From positions 186,001-250,000 of the forward strand of contig NZ_JABMKX010000011.1 of NCBI RefSeq assembly GCF_013204885.1: DNA of 64,000 bases. The letters are read 5' to 3'. Below, piece by piece: positions 43,392 through 52,099 of the stretch; the stretch's first letter is position 1, and the number at the start of each line of letters is the position of its first letter. This stretch comes from Paenibacillus tritici (lineage in GTDB: Bacteria; Bacillota; Bacilli; Paenibacillales; Paenibacillaceae). The notes beneath the pieces are model-generated. The model made no database searches and had not been told where the DNA came from. It worked only from the letters and a program-made list of their open reading frames with translations. Made by a program: the position numbers and the translations under genes.

Positions 43392-44480
43392 TTAACGGGG
43401 ACGTCTTTCCATTACGTCCGGAAATTCCGGGAACGCCTGATGCGGCTCTGTCTGATACCAGTAGCTGATCGAGCTGATATCGTCACTGCGTTCAAATAAG
43501 GCTTGGCCGTCATGCCCTATTTGCTGCACAGTCACCTTCAGCTCCTCTTCGAACAGAATCGGATCGAGGATGTGCCAGCGGTAGAAGCCCCGCATCGGAC
43601 AAGCCGCCCCGTCATAAATATGGGAGCGGGTGTCATCCTTCGTCGCAAAATAAGGGAAACCCATGAACGGGGTGGAGTAGGTCTGCTCCTGTACCGGGTT
43701 ACCGTTATCATATTTCACAAATCCCCAGGCGCCTCCGAAATAATCCTCTGCCCCGGTGCCGCAGATTGTCGGCCAATCCCGGTCACCGTCGATATAGAAT
43801 TTCACTTCTCCTTCACCATACCAATAACGGGATAGGGAAGTCCAGGACATATATGTGCCGATAAATTTGCCTCTCCCTTTAATTCCATCAATTAAAGTGT
43901 AATCCTGCCTCAGCACAGTAGGATTCTCTCTGCGGTACTGGGCATGAAAATACTCGGTATCCTCATCCAGCTCATCAACCAGCCTGTAGTCGAATTGATA
44001 GAAGAATGCCTCAATGTCCTGCGGATGCTCATTCGTAATGGTTATTCTGGCTGCTTGGCGGAACGGCATGGCGAAGTAGCTGTTCATGCCGCCGACCGGA
44101 TTCACCACTACCGGCAGTGAATTGACAATGGCCCGTGCACCGAAGCCGTTGCAGAAGAAATCCCCTAGCGGAACTTCAACGGAAGGCTGTTCTTCATGAT
44201 CCCAATACATGCGGAGTACCAGATCGCGCAGGACAAACCAGCCGGATTCGGTCTTATCCGTTACGGTCATCCAAATATGCTGAATGATCCCGGGACCTTC
44301 AATATCAACAAGCGTTGCGGTTTCTCCCTGAGCGAGTGAGATGAACGCCTTGCCTTTGCGGGCAATGCCCAGAGGCCCTTCCGCCTGGCCCCCTTGTCCC
44401 TTAAGGCCCTGCGGATTCTCTGCTGTAATCGCTCTGCTCCTGCCCTTCATTCTGCCAAATAGCTGGTCCATGGATTGCAT
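43392..44480 (-). CDS. GH172 (DUF2961) enzyme, second copy
   Basis: A 362-residue DUF2961/GH172 protein. 'LVDIEGPGIIQHIWMTVTDK', 'LRMYWDHEEQPSVEVPLGDFFCNGFG', 'NSYFAMPFRQAARITITNEH' and 'ICGTGAEDYFGGAWGFVK' parallel the blocks of the first copy, but overall they have diverged (different N-terminus and loops), so they are paralogues rather than a recent duplication. The second copy shares an operon with a GH32 enzyme, binding protein and permeases. Known activities of the family are on alpha-fructofuranosyl and arabinofuranosyl links; with GH32 the former is more likely. Confidence 0.9.
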   Translation of the reverse strand: MQSMDQLFGRMKGRSRAITAENPQGLKGQGGQAEGPLGIARKGKAFISLAQGETATLVDIEGPGIIQHIWMTVTDKTESGWFVLRDLVLRMYWDHEEQPSVEVPLGDFFCNGFGARAIVNSLPVVVNPVGGMNSYFAMPFRQAARITITNEHPQDIEAFFYQFDYRLVDELDEDTEYFHAQYRRENPTVLRQDYTLIDGIKGRGKFIGTYMSWTSLSRYWYGEGEVKFYIDGDRDWPTICGTGAEDYFGGAWGFVKYDNGNPVQEQTYSTPFMGFPYFATKDDTRSHIYDGAACPMRGFYRWHILDPILFEEELKVTVQQIGHDGQALFERSDDISSISYWYQTEPHQAFPEFPDVMERRPR

Positions 44481-44501
44481 CGTTTATCGTCTCCTTATCC
44501 T

Positions 44502-45335
44502 TTATCCTTTGACTGCGCCGTCTGACGCCCCGGCCATCACATATTTGTTCAGGAACAAGTACGTAATAATAATGGGAATAATGCTGATACTGATTGCTGC
44601 AAAAGTCTGGCCCCAATCCGTTGCCCCAAAAGCTCCGATGAATTCCTGAAGCCCGACCGCAATCGTCTTGTATGCCTTGTCATTCGTGAACGTGTTGGAG
44701 AATACGAAATCATTCCAGATGAAAATAAAGTTAATAGATGCCACTGTAATGGTTGTATTGACCGTAAGCGGTGAAATAATGCGGATAAACACCTGATAGA
44801 TGTTACAGCCGTCGATCACTGCAGCCTCGATAAGCTCATTGGGAACATACCTGTAGAAGCTGGTAAAGATCAGAATGGACAGAGGCAGAGCGAAACCGAC
44901 CTGCGGCAGGATCAGTGCCGGATACGAATTCAGCAGCCCGTAATCCTTGTACATAATAAACAGAGGAATCAGTGTAACCTGAATCGGAATCATGATGCCG
45001 ACTGTAAAGAACAGCAGCAGCTTCGAATTCAGCCGGTTAATCATTTTGACAAGGGCAAATCCTGCCGTCGCGCTGAGTACAATAATTAGAGCCAGACAGG
45101 TAAAGGTTACAATGGCGGTATTCTTGATATACAGGAGCAGACTGCTCTCCCGGAATACACTGGCATAGTTCTCAAACGACCAGGACGACGGCATGGCAAA
45201 CGGCCGTGTCGTCAGCTCGATGCTCGACTTGAAGCTGGACAGCATCAGCCACACTACCGGGTAGATCTGAATCACAAGAATCACAATCACCAGCAGATAG
45301 AGCAGTGAAGAGGAGAGCTTTTTTCTCGCAAACAT
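44502..45335 (-). CDS. Sugar ABC permease (MalG type), GH32 operon
   Basis: About 277 residues, six helices. EAA motif 'ELIEAAVIDGCNIYQVFIRIISPLTVNT'; C-terminus 'NKYVMAGASDGAVKG'. The ATG at 45335 lies nine bases after AAAGGAG and directly after the partner gene's stop; earlier ATGs at 45359 and 45344 are too close to or before that site. It follows the partner permease gene and precedes GH172. Confidence 0.92.
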   Translation of the reverse strand: MFARKKLSSSLLYLLVIVILVIQIYPVVWLMLSSFKSSIELTTRPFAMPSSWSFENYASVFRESSLLLYIKNTAIVTFTCLALIIVLSATAGFALVKMINRLNSKLLLFFTVGIMIPIQVTLIPLFIMYKDYGLLNSYPALILPQVGFALPLSILIFTSFYRYVPNELIEAAVIDGCNIYQVFIRIISPLTVNTTITVASINFIFIWNDFVFSNTFTNDKAYKTIAVGLQEFIGAFGATDWGQTFAAISISIIPIIITYLFLNKYVMAGASDGAVKG

Positions 45336-45336
45336 A

Positions 45337-46212
45337 TCAGGCATCTCCTTTCTTCGCATTAAAGATAGCCCGGATGATCATTACCGCAAGCAGACTCTCG
45401 ATAACGATGAACACGGCAATGGTGCTTCCATACCCATACTGGATAGTGGAGAATGCCTGCTTGTACATATAGGTGGTGACAAGCTCTGTAGCAGATCCGG
45501 GCACCCCAATAATGTAAGGAATATCGAAGCCGCGCAGCGCCCCGGTTGTACACATAATCAAAGCCAGGCTCAGCACATGCATGATACTCGGAAGCTTAAT
45601 ATAACGAATCAGTTGCCAGCCGGTTACACCGTCAATTCTGGCTGCTTCCTCGATTTCTTTGGGGATCGCAATCAGAGCGGCATAAAAGATCACCATATAC
45701 ATCCCGATAAACCGCCATCCCTCGGGAATGGACACTGCGATTAACGCCGTATGGGGATTGGAGAGCCAGGCCGATTGCAGATGCCCCATTCCCGCCCAGT
45801 CCAGGAACATATTCATGAGACCCAGAGGCTGAAGCGAGTAGAAATTACGGAACATCTGCGCAATAGCCACAGTTACAACAACCGCCGGCAAATAATACAG
45901 GGTTCTGAAGATCCCTGCACCTTTGGTGACATAGGACAGGAGCAGGGCAAAGAACAAGCCGATGAACACCTGCATGAATACCACAATCACTACGTACACC
46001 AGATTGTTCTGCACTGAATTCCAGAAGTAAGAATCACTAAACATCGCAATATAATTATCAAAGCCGGTATAGCGCGGCTCCTGAATGCCATTCCATTGCT
46101 GAAAGCTGTATTTCAGTGACTGGATAATGGGAACAAAGACCGTACCCAGATAAAATATTAATGCTGGCAAAATGAAGACCAGCCACGCTTTTTTGTCCTT
46201 AAGTACATTCAT
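45337..46212 (-). CDS. Sugar ABC permease (MalF type), GH32 operon
   Basis: 291 residues, six helices. EAA motif 'EIEEAARIDGVTGWQLIRYIKLPSIMHV' (about 187-214). The N-terminus 'MNVLKDKKAWLVFILPALIFYLG' runs straight into the first helix. It lies between the binding-protein gene and the second permease gene. Ribosome site weak (GGGGTGA). Confidence 0.93.
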   Translation of the reverse strand: MNVLKDKKAWLVFILPALIFYLGTVFVPIIQSLKYSFQQWNGIQEPRYTGFDNYIAMFSDSYFWNSVQNNLVYVVIVVFMQVFIGLFFALLLSYVTKGAGIFRTLYYLPAVVVTVAIAQMFRNFYSLQPLGLMNMFLDWAGMGHLQSAWLSNPHTALIAVSIPEGWRFIGMYMVIFYAALIAIPKEIEEAARIDGVTGWQLIRYIKLPSIMHVLSLALIMCTTGALRGFDIPYIIGVPGSATELVTTYMYKQAFSTIQYGYGSTIAVFIVIESLLAVMIIRAIFNAKKGDA

Positions 46213-46302
46213 TTAGGGTCACCCCGTTTGTGGAATTCCATCATTATTGACAAAAGGCTCCACCCGGCCCTGCAAGCCCGGGCGGAGACAGGTCAAGGTT
46301 AC

Positions 46303-47637
46303 TTATTTGCTGCCTGTATTCTTGGCAATGGCTTCATCAATCTGTTTGGCAAAGTCCTCAGGAGTCATAAAGCCCATAGTCATTTTGGTAATCAGATCAC
46401 TCATCACCGAGTTGGTATTCGGATCAAGCAGAGTATCCCAAGGCTTGGCGAACTCTGAGCCATAGTTGTCCATATCCTTTTTGATCCGCAGGAACAATTC
46501 CGAGAATTTGGACTCGTCGTCAATCGTGAATTTCAGCGGTGACATTTGTTGTTTGGCCACGTAGACATCGCTATAATTTTTCAGGACATAGCTCAGGAAT
46601 TCCTTCGGCAGCCCATCGAATGTTTTGGCAGAAGCTCCTAGTCCGATACCGCTGTTGCCGAAGAATTCATTCTCCGGTGTAACCGCATTGCTGGTGGTAG
46701 GCAGATAGAAGTAATCGACATTGCCTTTAAGTCCTTCCGGCAGGCTTTCTTCCACGAAGGATGGGATTTCCCAAGTGCCCATGTTGTACATGGCAGCTTC
46801 TCCGTTCAGGAACATGTTTTTGGCTGTCGTATAATCCGTGGTTGCGAATCCCTCCTGAAAGTATTTACCGATTTGAGCAGCGAAGGTAGCCGCCTGCATG
46901 CCTGCCTCATCGGACATTTTGGCTTTGCCCTGGCTCAAATCACGGATGAACTGATTGCCTGTGGTGCGGAAAGGATACATGGCTGCATAACGCAATACCG
47001 GCCATACATCAACGCCGTCCACTGCGATTGGCGTAATTCCCTTGTCTTTGAGCGCTTGGCTGACTGTAAGCAGGTCGTCAAGGGTTTTGGGTACCGTAAG
47101 GTTGTTGTCTGCAAATATTTTTTTGTTATACCAGGTCATTTCCATGTGATATTCCATCGGCAGAAGATACAGGCTTCCATCCGGCAGCTCCTGATATTTC
47201 AGCGCGGGTTCATAGAATTTATCGTACAGCCCCTCGTCCTTCAGGAATTTCCCCATATCCACCAGTAAGTCTGCATTTACAAGCTCCTGGGCAAAAGGGT
47301 CGGCATCGCTGTCAATGAAATCAGGCATCTGTCCTGAAGCAACCAGTGTTCTGAGCTTGGTTAGATATGAGGGTCTGTCCGCCGTCACCTGAAGGTCCAG
47401 CTTAAAGCCCGGGTGGTCGGCGGCGAACCGGTCGGCAAGCTCACGGATTGTCTGGACAATCGCTCCATTCTCCGGTCTGGCGGAGAGCCAGGTTACCGTC
47501 TGCTCCTTAGGTGCGTCTGTTGAACCAGCGGTGTTTGTGTTTTTGTTGTCCGCAGAGCTGCCGCAGCCCGCCAGAGCTGTTGCTGCCAACGATAATATGG
47601 CAAGTCCGGCGAACATTTTAGAAGTTGTTTTTGTCAT
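46303..47637 (-). CDS. Solute-binding lipoprotein, GH32 operon
   Basis: 444 residues. Lipobox 'ALAGC' (Cys about 25), Asn/Thr tether, family 1 binding fold ('TVTWLSARPENGAIVQTIRE', 'EMTWYNKKIFADNNLTVPKT', 'GEAAMYNMGTWEIPSF', 'NEFFGNSGIGLGASAKT'). TGGAGGGG precedes the ATG. It is the second gene after GH32 and should present the operon's oligosaccharide (probably a fructan fragment or difructose anhydride) to the permeases. Confidence 0.93.
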   Translation of the reverse strand: MTKTTSKMFAGLAILSLAATALAGCGSSADNKNTNTAGSTDAPKEQTVTWLSARPENGAIVQTIRELADRFAADHPGFKLDLQVTADRPSYLTKLRTLVASGQMPDFIDSDADPFAQELVNADLLVDMGKFLKDEGLYDKFYEPALKYQELPDGSLYLLPMEYHMEMTWYNKKIFADNNLTVPKTLDDLLTVSQALKDKGITPIAVDGVDVWPVLRYAAMYPFRTTGNQFIRDLSQGKAKMSDEAGMQAATFAAQIGKYFQEGFATTDYTTAKNMFLNGEAAMYNMGTWEIPSFVEESLPEGLKGNVDYFYLPTTSNAVTPENEFFGNSGIGLGASAKTFDGLPKEFLSYVLKNYSDVYVAKQQMSPLKFTIDDESKFSELFLRIKKDMDNYGSEFAKPWDTLLDPNTNSVMSDLITKMTMGFMTPEDFAKQIDEAIAKNTGSK

Positions 47638-47697
47638 TGTAATAACCCCTCCAATAGATTGATCGGTATAAGTTCTATGAAATTCATCTCTGCCAAG

Positions 47698-49161
47698 TTA
47701 ACGGTCAGTGGCCGTCTTCATGCGGATGTCCTCCACATTCACAGCACCCTCATTGGCAAAAAAACCAAAATGTCCGTCTTTGAAATTATAAATTCGTGTG
47801 GTCATGGCGACTTCATCGTTGACATACAGACAGAGGATATCTTCTTCCAGAATCAGCTGAATACGAATTCGGCTATAAGCAGCAAAATTAAGTGGACGCT
47901 CCAGCTCAATCATCTGCGGTTTGTCCCCGGCAATTTGCCATTGGAAAAATCCCGCTTCCCTTCTCGGCCACATATCAAAGGTGATCCGGTTGTGAAAAGG
48001 ATCAAACTTGATGAAATAACCATTGTCCAGCTTCTGGTCCGTGCGAACTGCGATCCCAAAGTCCTTAACATGCTGCCAATCCGTAAAGGAAGCCTCAAGC
48101 ATGACCTGAGAAGGCAAGGGGTTAAGCACGCTATATGCCAGCCCATCCGGCGAAGATAGCTGCAGCCTATCCCCCTGCTTCAGGCAATTGTCCGCCTCTT
48201 GGAGAATAATCGGTTCGTTCCTATTAAAATGTCCATAGATGGAAGAAGGCATTCTCACCAGCAGCTCTCCCCGTTCGTTCTGGTACACTTCATGGACAAC
48301 CAGCGTGCCTGCCCACTCCCAATCTCCATAATCATTGCTGCCCTTCTTCGAGGGGACCCAGCCGAAGGCGTACCGCTTCTCGCCGTCTGAGGCTGTCTTG
48401 GCTGCGTAGAATCCTCTGCCGTCAAAGGTGTCCAATACCGGTGAGGTATATAAGCCGTCAATCGTTTTGCTCTTTTTATAATGGGTGACAAACTTCTCAC
48501 TGAACGTGGAGTAGACGAGGTAATGCCATTCTCCCATCTGGAAATAATCGGGACATTCCATCGTAATGTATTTGTCCGGGCTGTAGAAGGGCTCACGGAA
48601 TTCCCAACTCAGCAGGTCGTCCGATGTCAGAAGTGCGATGCACCCGCCTCTTTTCTCAGAGGAGTTCATTTCCCTGGTAGTGACCAGCATCCAGTACTCC
48701 TGCTTCTCTTGGTTGAAGAATACAAAAGGGTCCCGCCAATCAAATGCCTCATAGATCACTTCATCCCCGTAAAGCTGGAATTCACGATCCTTCGTCCAAT
48801 GAATACCGTCGGTGCCAGTGGCACGCAGTACAACTTGTAAGGGCTTACCATCCTTGCAAAACGCAGAGTTGGGATTATGTCCCGTGTAGAATAGATGATA
48901 CAGGCCTTCCTTGTCCCGGATCACAGATCCGGTATACGCGTTCCGGTCTGACTCGGTCTCACTGCCATTCGGCACAACCTCTCCGTAATCCTCAAAATCA
49001 AGCCCGTTTCCAGTGGCCACCAAATTCCATGAGGTATGGTTGCCATACTCCCCCCCCACTCTCTCATCGTGAAGATAATACAGCTTGTACTCCCCTTGAT
49101 CATAAAACGGAATTACGTCTCCTACCCAGCCATTCGCAGGTCTGTAGAATACTTTTTTCAT
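47698..49161 (-). CDS. GH32 family fructan-active hydrolase
   Basis: About 487 residues: five-bladed propeller (about 1-310) plus C-terminal beta sandwich ending 'DDIRMKTATDR'-like sequence. 'PANGWVGDVIPFYDQGEYKLYYLHD' aligns with the WMNDPNG block with Asp of 'VGD' as nucleophile, 'FDWRDPFVFF' is the RDP motif, and 'TMECPDYFQMG' supplies the acid/base Glu of the EC motif. No signal peptide, so intracellular. The ATG at 49161 is favoured by GGAG eight bases upstream. First gene of the operon; an operator overlaps its leader. Whether it is a beta-fructofuranosidase, levanase-like or anhydride-related enzyme cannot be told. Confidence 0.87.
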   Translation of the reverse strand: MKKVFYRPANGWVGDVIPFYDQGEYKLYYLHDERVGGEYGNHTSWNLVATGNGLDFEDYGEVVPNGSETESDRNAYTGSVIRDKEGLYHLFYTGHNPNSAFCKDGKPLQVVLRATGTDGIHWTKDREFQLYGDEVIYEAFDWRDPFVFFNQEKQEYWMLVTTREMNSSEKRGGCIALLTSDDLLSWEFREPFYSPDKYITMECPDYFQMGEWHYLVYSTFSEKFVTHYKKSKTIDGLYTSPVLDTFDGRGFYAAKTASDGEKRYAFGWVPSKKGSNDYGDWEWAGTLVVHEVYQNERGELLVRMPSSIYGHFNRNEPIILQEADNCLKQGDRLQLSSPDGLAYSVLNPLPSQVMLEASFTDWQHVKDFGIAVRTDQKLDNGYFIKFDPFHNRITFDMWPRREAGFFQWQIAGDKPQMIELERPLNFAAYSRIRIQLILEEDILCLYVNDEVAMTTRIYNFKDGHFGFFANEGAVNVEDIRMKTATDR

Positions 49162-49178
49162 TGTCATCATCTCCATTG

Positions 49179-49192
49179 GTAAAACGTTTTAC
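49179..49192. promoter_or_regulatory. LacI-type operator O1 at GH32 start
   Basis: The perfect 14-bp palindrome GTAAAACGTTTTAC, with the central CG typical of LacI-family operators, lies between the promoter and the GH32 start codon. Presumably bound by the LacI protein encoded at the operon's end. Confidence 0.75.
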
Positions 49193-49198
49193 AAACAT

Positions 49199-49226
49199 AT
49201 ATTATCATATTATTTTTTGTTGTCAA
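49199..49226 (-). promoter_or_regulatory. Promoter of the GH32 operon
   Basis: Minus strand: perfect TTGACA (49226-49221) with an AT-rich -10 (TAATAT, 49204-49199) 16 bases away. Transcription would start at about 49190, inside operator O1. Confidence 0.6.
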
Positions 49227-49288
49227 CGGTTACATTCTTTTATATAATGAGTTTATTAGGGGATAATAAGCTTGGTTAATTATTATTG

Positions 49289-49303
49289 AGTAAAACGTTT
49301 ACT
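49289..49303. promoter_or_regulatory. LacI-type operator O2 upstream of GH32 promoter
   Basis: AGTAAAACGTTTACT, a near-perfect palindrome with the same AAAACGTTT core as O1, about 110 bases away on the far side of the promoter. Confidence 0.6.
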
Positions 49304-49342
49304 AATATATATTCACATGAAATGTTCATTGGGGAAAATAAG

Positions 49343-49374
49343 AAAAACGCTGCCAGCCTATTGCCAGCAACGTT
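49343..49374 (-). terminator. Terminator of the serine hydrolase gene
   Basis: A 12-bp stem with three G-U pairs on the minus strand (AACGTTGCTGGC/GCTGGCAGCGTT), 5-base loop, followed by TTTTTC; 19 bases after the stop codon. Confidence 0.75.
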
Positions 49375-49392
49375 TCTCTTTTTGGTTATAGT

Positions 49393-51498
49393 TTACTTTT
49401 TCAATACAATTTCAAATCGGGAGCCAGCCTCACCTGCAAATACAATGCGGCCGTTTTCCGGTAGGACAACCTCATTCTTACCACTGACCACGCTGTGGTT
49501 CATACAGATCCCAGTCTGATCATATACGGCAAAGCCCCCCTTTGCAGGAATCTTCACGGTCATGACTTTTCCTTTCACAGCAGCTGGTACCGAAAACCAT
49601 CTGGCATATCCATCTGTCTGAATGGTGGTTACGGATTGTTTACCCGAATAGATGGGCTTCACCAGCTCCTCACTGGCGTATACATAACCTGAAGCTTTAA
49701 GATACTCTCCTCCATCCTTTTTAGAGAAATGAATATCCATTGTATCGCGTCCGGCTGTGCCGGGAATTTGCAACAGGTTGGCTGCTTCGTTTGCTCCAAG
49801 AATCTTATTGTTGATCATATACCCGGGATTCTCTTTATTCAACTGAATAGGCAGGATGGATGTGCCACTGAGATAGACCATGGATGTGGACTTTTCATTC
49901 AGCAGGTAATATTTTGTACCATCGCGCTTGTTCCATACGGCGTCAATCTCCTTGGATAATTCATTGGCCTCCAGCTTCTCTGCTTTATATTCTGAGAAAG
50001 CCAGCTGTCCGAGTTCTGGTATGGATATATAAGACCGGGACCAGAGGTAGGTATGCCCATTTTTCTCGACAACGAATTTCAATTTCCCTGTACCATCCTC
50101 GTTAACAAAAGTACCATCTGCTGTATAGGTATATTCTTGAGCCGGATTACTAGGAGCTGTAGGTGTGGATACGGTCATTTGCCCAGCCGGACTTATTTTG
50201 ATCTTCATCACCGAATTATTACCGCCATACATCCCTTCATACTTGGACAATTCTTTGGGCATGTCAGTCTTCACGGGTACACCAAATGATTTTTCCGGCT
50301 TCCGTTCTGGAATAAGGTTCTTTTCCTCAAGTGCGCTGAGCAATAATTCATTCGCAATGAATTGATTGGTTAAGCTTGTCCCGCCTGAAGAGGTAACTGC
50401 TGCAGCCATGTTATGTTCCGGAAGCACCACGAATGAAGACTGATAAGATAACGTATCTCCCCCCTTCATCACTGCCTTAATGCCGTACTCGTTGAATGGG
50501 AACATGTTCACCGTATCCCACCCTAACCCGTAAGACATGAACGTATCGCTGTCCTCTGACCACATGCCTCTTTTATACTCCTCCTGCGCCATGGCTTCTA
50601 CAGATGTACTGGATAGAATGCCGTTGACCTCTCCCGTGAAGATTCTTGAGAATTTGACCAAATCTTCAGCGGTGGAATACAGACCTCCAGTACCGATAAT
50701 ATTATAATTCTCTTTGGGAAGCTGTCCCTTATACAAAGGAGAATAGACTCCCGCCATGTCTGCCGGGTCAAGCGCATCCTGTGGCGTTGTGGTATGCGTC
50801 ATATCCAGCGGCCCTGTAAAATATTTGTGTATAAATGCGGTATAACCGATGCCGCTAACTCTTTCGACCAGAATCTCGGCTAACGTAAAACCATCGTTGC
50901 TGTAGACGGAGTAAGCGCCGGGATCTGCCTTCAAGCGTTGATTCGCTAATTGCTCCACAAACATATCATGTAAATACGTGTCGTTATCTCCGTACAAGGC
51001 GGCATTATTGCTTGAGGTGCCCAGAAGACCGGAGGAATGGTTCAGCAGCATCCGGGGGGTAATCTGTTTGTAGCGGTTATCTTTCATCGTGAAGTCAGGG
51101 ATATAGTTCACAACAGGCAGATCCAGATCGACCTTGCCTTCATCGACCAGCTTCATGACAGCGGCAGTAAGCATTATTTTACTGGTTGAACCAATGCCAT
51201 AGACCGTGTTCGAAGTAAGAGGTACCTTGCCGTTCATATCATTTTTGCCCGTTTGACCGGACACCACAATCTTCCCATTATCCATGAGCGCATACTGCAG
51301 ACTTGTCGTACCGTACGTCTCAGTCAGTAATTTGGCTTTGTCCATCATGGTGTTCTTCGTTGCTTCATACGTAAGATTGCTGTTGTTATTCACGGCAGCC
51401 GGGGCGGCCATTGCAGACATTGGAGCAAGCACTGTCAGCATGACACTCACAGCGGCTATAGCACTTCTGTGTCTTGTTGTCCTCGTACTCATCTTCAT
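49393..51498 (-). CDS. Secreted class C beta-lactamase-family serine hydrolase
   Basis: About 701 residues from the ATG 51498 (AGGGAGG seven bases upstream). Signal peptide ending 'MSAMAAPAA' (about 30); catalytic domain about 45-380 with SxxK 'STSK' in 'YGIGSTSKIML', YxN-type 'YSNDG' and 'MKGGDTLS' in place of KTG; then about 320 residues of beta-rich C-terminal sequence ('YEGMYGGNN', 'FAGEAGSRFEIVLKK'). Proteins of this plan include D-aminopeptidases, carboxypeptidases and esterases; true beta-lactamase activity is not implied. It is monocistronic with its own terminator. Its catalytic domain is of the same superfamily as the peptidase at 4627-7755 but has no membrane anchor. Confidence 0.9.
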   Translation of the reverse strand: MKMSTRTTRHRSAIAAVSVMLTVLAPMSAMAAPAAVNNNSNLTYEATKNTMMDKAKLLTETYGTTSLQYALMDNGKIVVSGQTGKNDMNGKVPLTSNTVYGIGSTSKIMLTAAVMKLVDEGKVDLDLPVVNYIPDFTMKDNRYKQITPRMLLNHSSGLLGTSSNNAALYGDNDTYLHDMFVEQLANQRLKADPGAYSVYSNDGFTLAEILVERVSGIGYTAFIHKYFTGPLDMTHTTTPQDALDPADMAGVYSPLYKGQLPKENYNIIGTGGLYSTAEDLVKFSRIFTGEVNGILSSTSVEAMAQEEYKRGMWSEDSDTFMSYGLGWDTVNMFPFNEYGIKAVMKGGDTLSYQSSFVVLPEHNMAAAVTSSGGTSLTNQFIANELLLSALEEKNLIPERKPEKSFGVPVKTDMPKELSKYEGMYGGNNSVMKIKISPAGQMTVSTPTAPSNPAQEYTYTADGTFVNEDGTGKLKFVVEKNGHTYLWSRSYISIPELGQLAFSEYKAEKLEANELSKEIDAVWNKRDGTKYYLLNEKSTSMVYLSGTSILPIQLNKENPGYMINNKILGANEAANLLQIPGTAGRDTMDIHFSKKDGGEYLKASGYVYASEELVKPIYSGKQSVTTIQTDGYARWFSVPAAVKGKVMTVKIPAKGGFAVYDQTGICMNHSVVSGKNEVVLPENGRIVFAGEAGSRFEIVLKK

Positions 51499-51733
51499 TG
51501 TTGTTACCTCCCTTGGTTTCACTCACACATCTACTCCTGTCTTCATCATTAGATTGGGGCACCTTATCGGGGCGCTACAGACAGTATAGACAACCAAGAT
51601 GTCCCCTTAATGACTACAACATGAACGGAGGATGAACAAGCCGGAAAGAATGAGCTCAACTAGAGGTAGTACCAACAAAACGCGGAAAGCATACTTATTC
51701 TCCAGCGACAATTACTCCTTTGATCCTTCTGAC

Positions 51734-52099
51734 TCAAGCAGAAGATTGTTCTTTTGTAATCCTGAACTTTCCTAAGGTTGTGGTATCTTCTATATGAGGT
51801 CCTCCACATACTTCCCGGCTCCATACTTTCCCTTCGTGATCTTGGATGGTATACACCTTAACGATATCCGGATATTTATCCCAAAAGTTTCCTTCCACAT
51901 TACTTTCTTTCGCTTCAAGTTTAGGCAGCTCTGAAATATAAGTAACTGCTTTTGATGAAATCGCATCATTGACATACTTCTCCACCTTAGCTATTTGCTC
52001 GGGCGTAAGTTTATCATCATGGTTGAAGTCAAACCGTAATCGTTCGGAAGTAATATTACTTCCTTGTTGGTGAACATGATCACCTAATCGGGCAGTCCC
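51734..52099 (-). pseudogene. Alanyl-tRNA editing-domain fragment
   Basis: Open for 122 codons but without a credible start; its upstream end lies inside the 3' end of the M23 lipoprotein gene in another frame. 'LGDHVHQQGSNITSERLRFDF', 'DKLTPEQIAKVEKYVN' and 'SREVCGGPHIEDTTTLGKFRI' are hallmarks of the AlaRS/AlaX editing domain, including two zinc-site groups (HVHQ-like and CGGPH). The catalytic synthetase part and the usual C-terminal 'GIRRI' block are absent. It is probably a leftover of a truncated gene. A shorter ORF from ATG 51985 would lack the HVHQ part. Translation as a small protein is not excluded. Confidence 0.65.

Noticed and set aside
49393..51498. Reading the 701-residue serine hydrolase as a beta-lactam resistance gene
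   Set aside because: SxxK and YxN motifs are shared by many peptidases and esterases; the long C-terminal region and MKGG in place of KTG do not support a true beta-lactamase.
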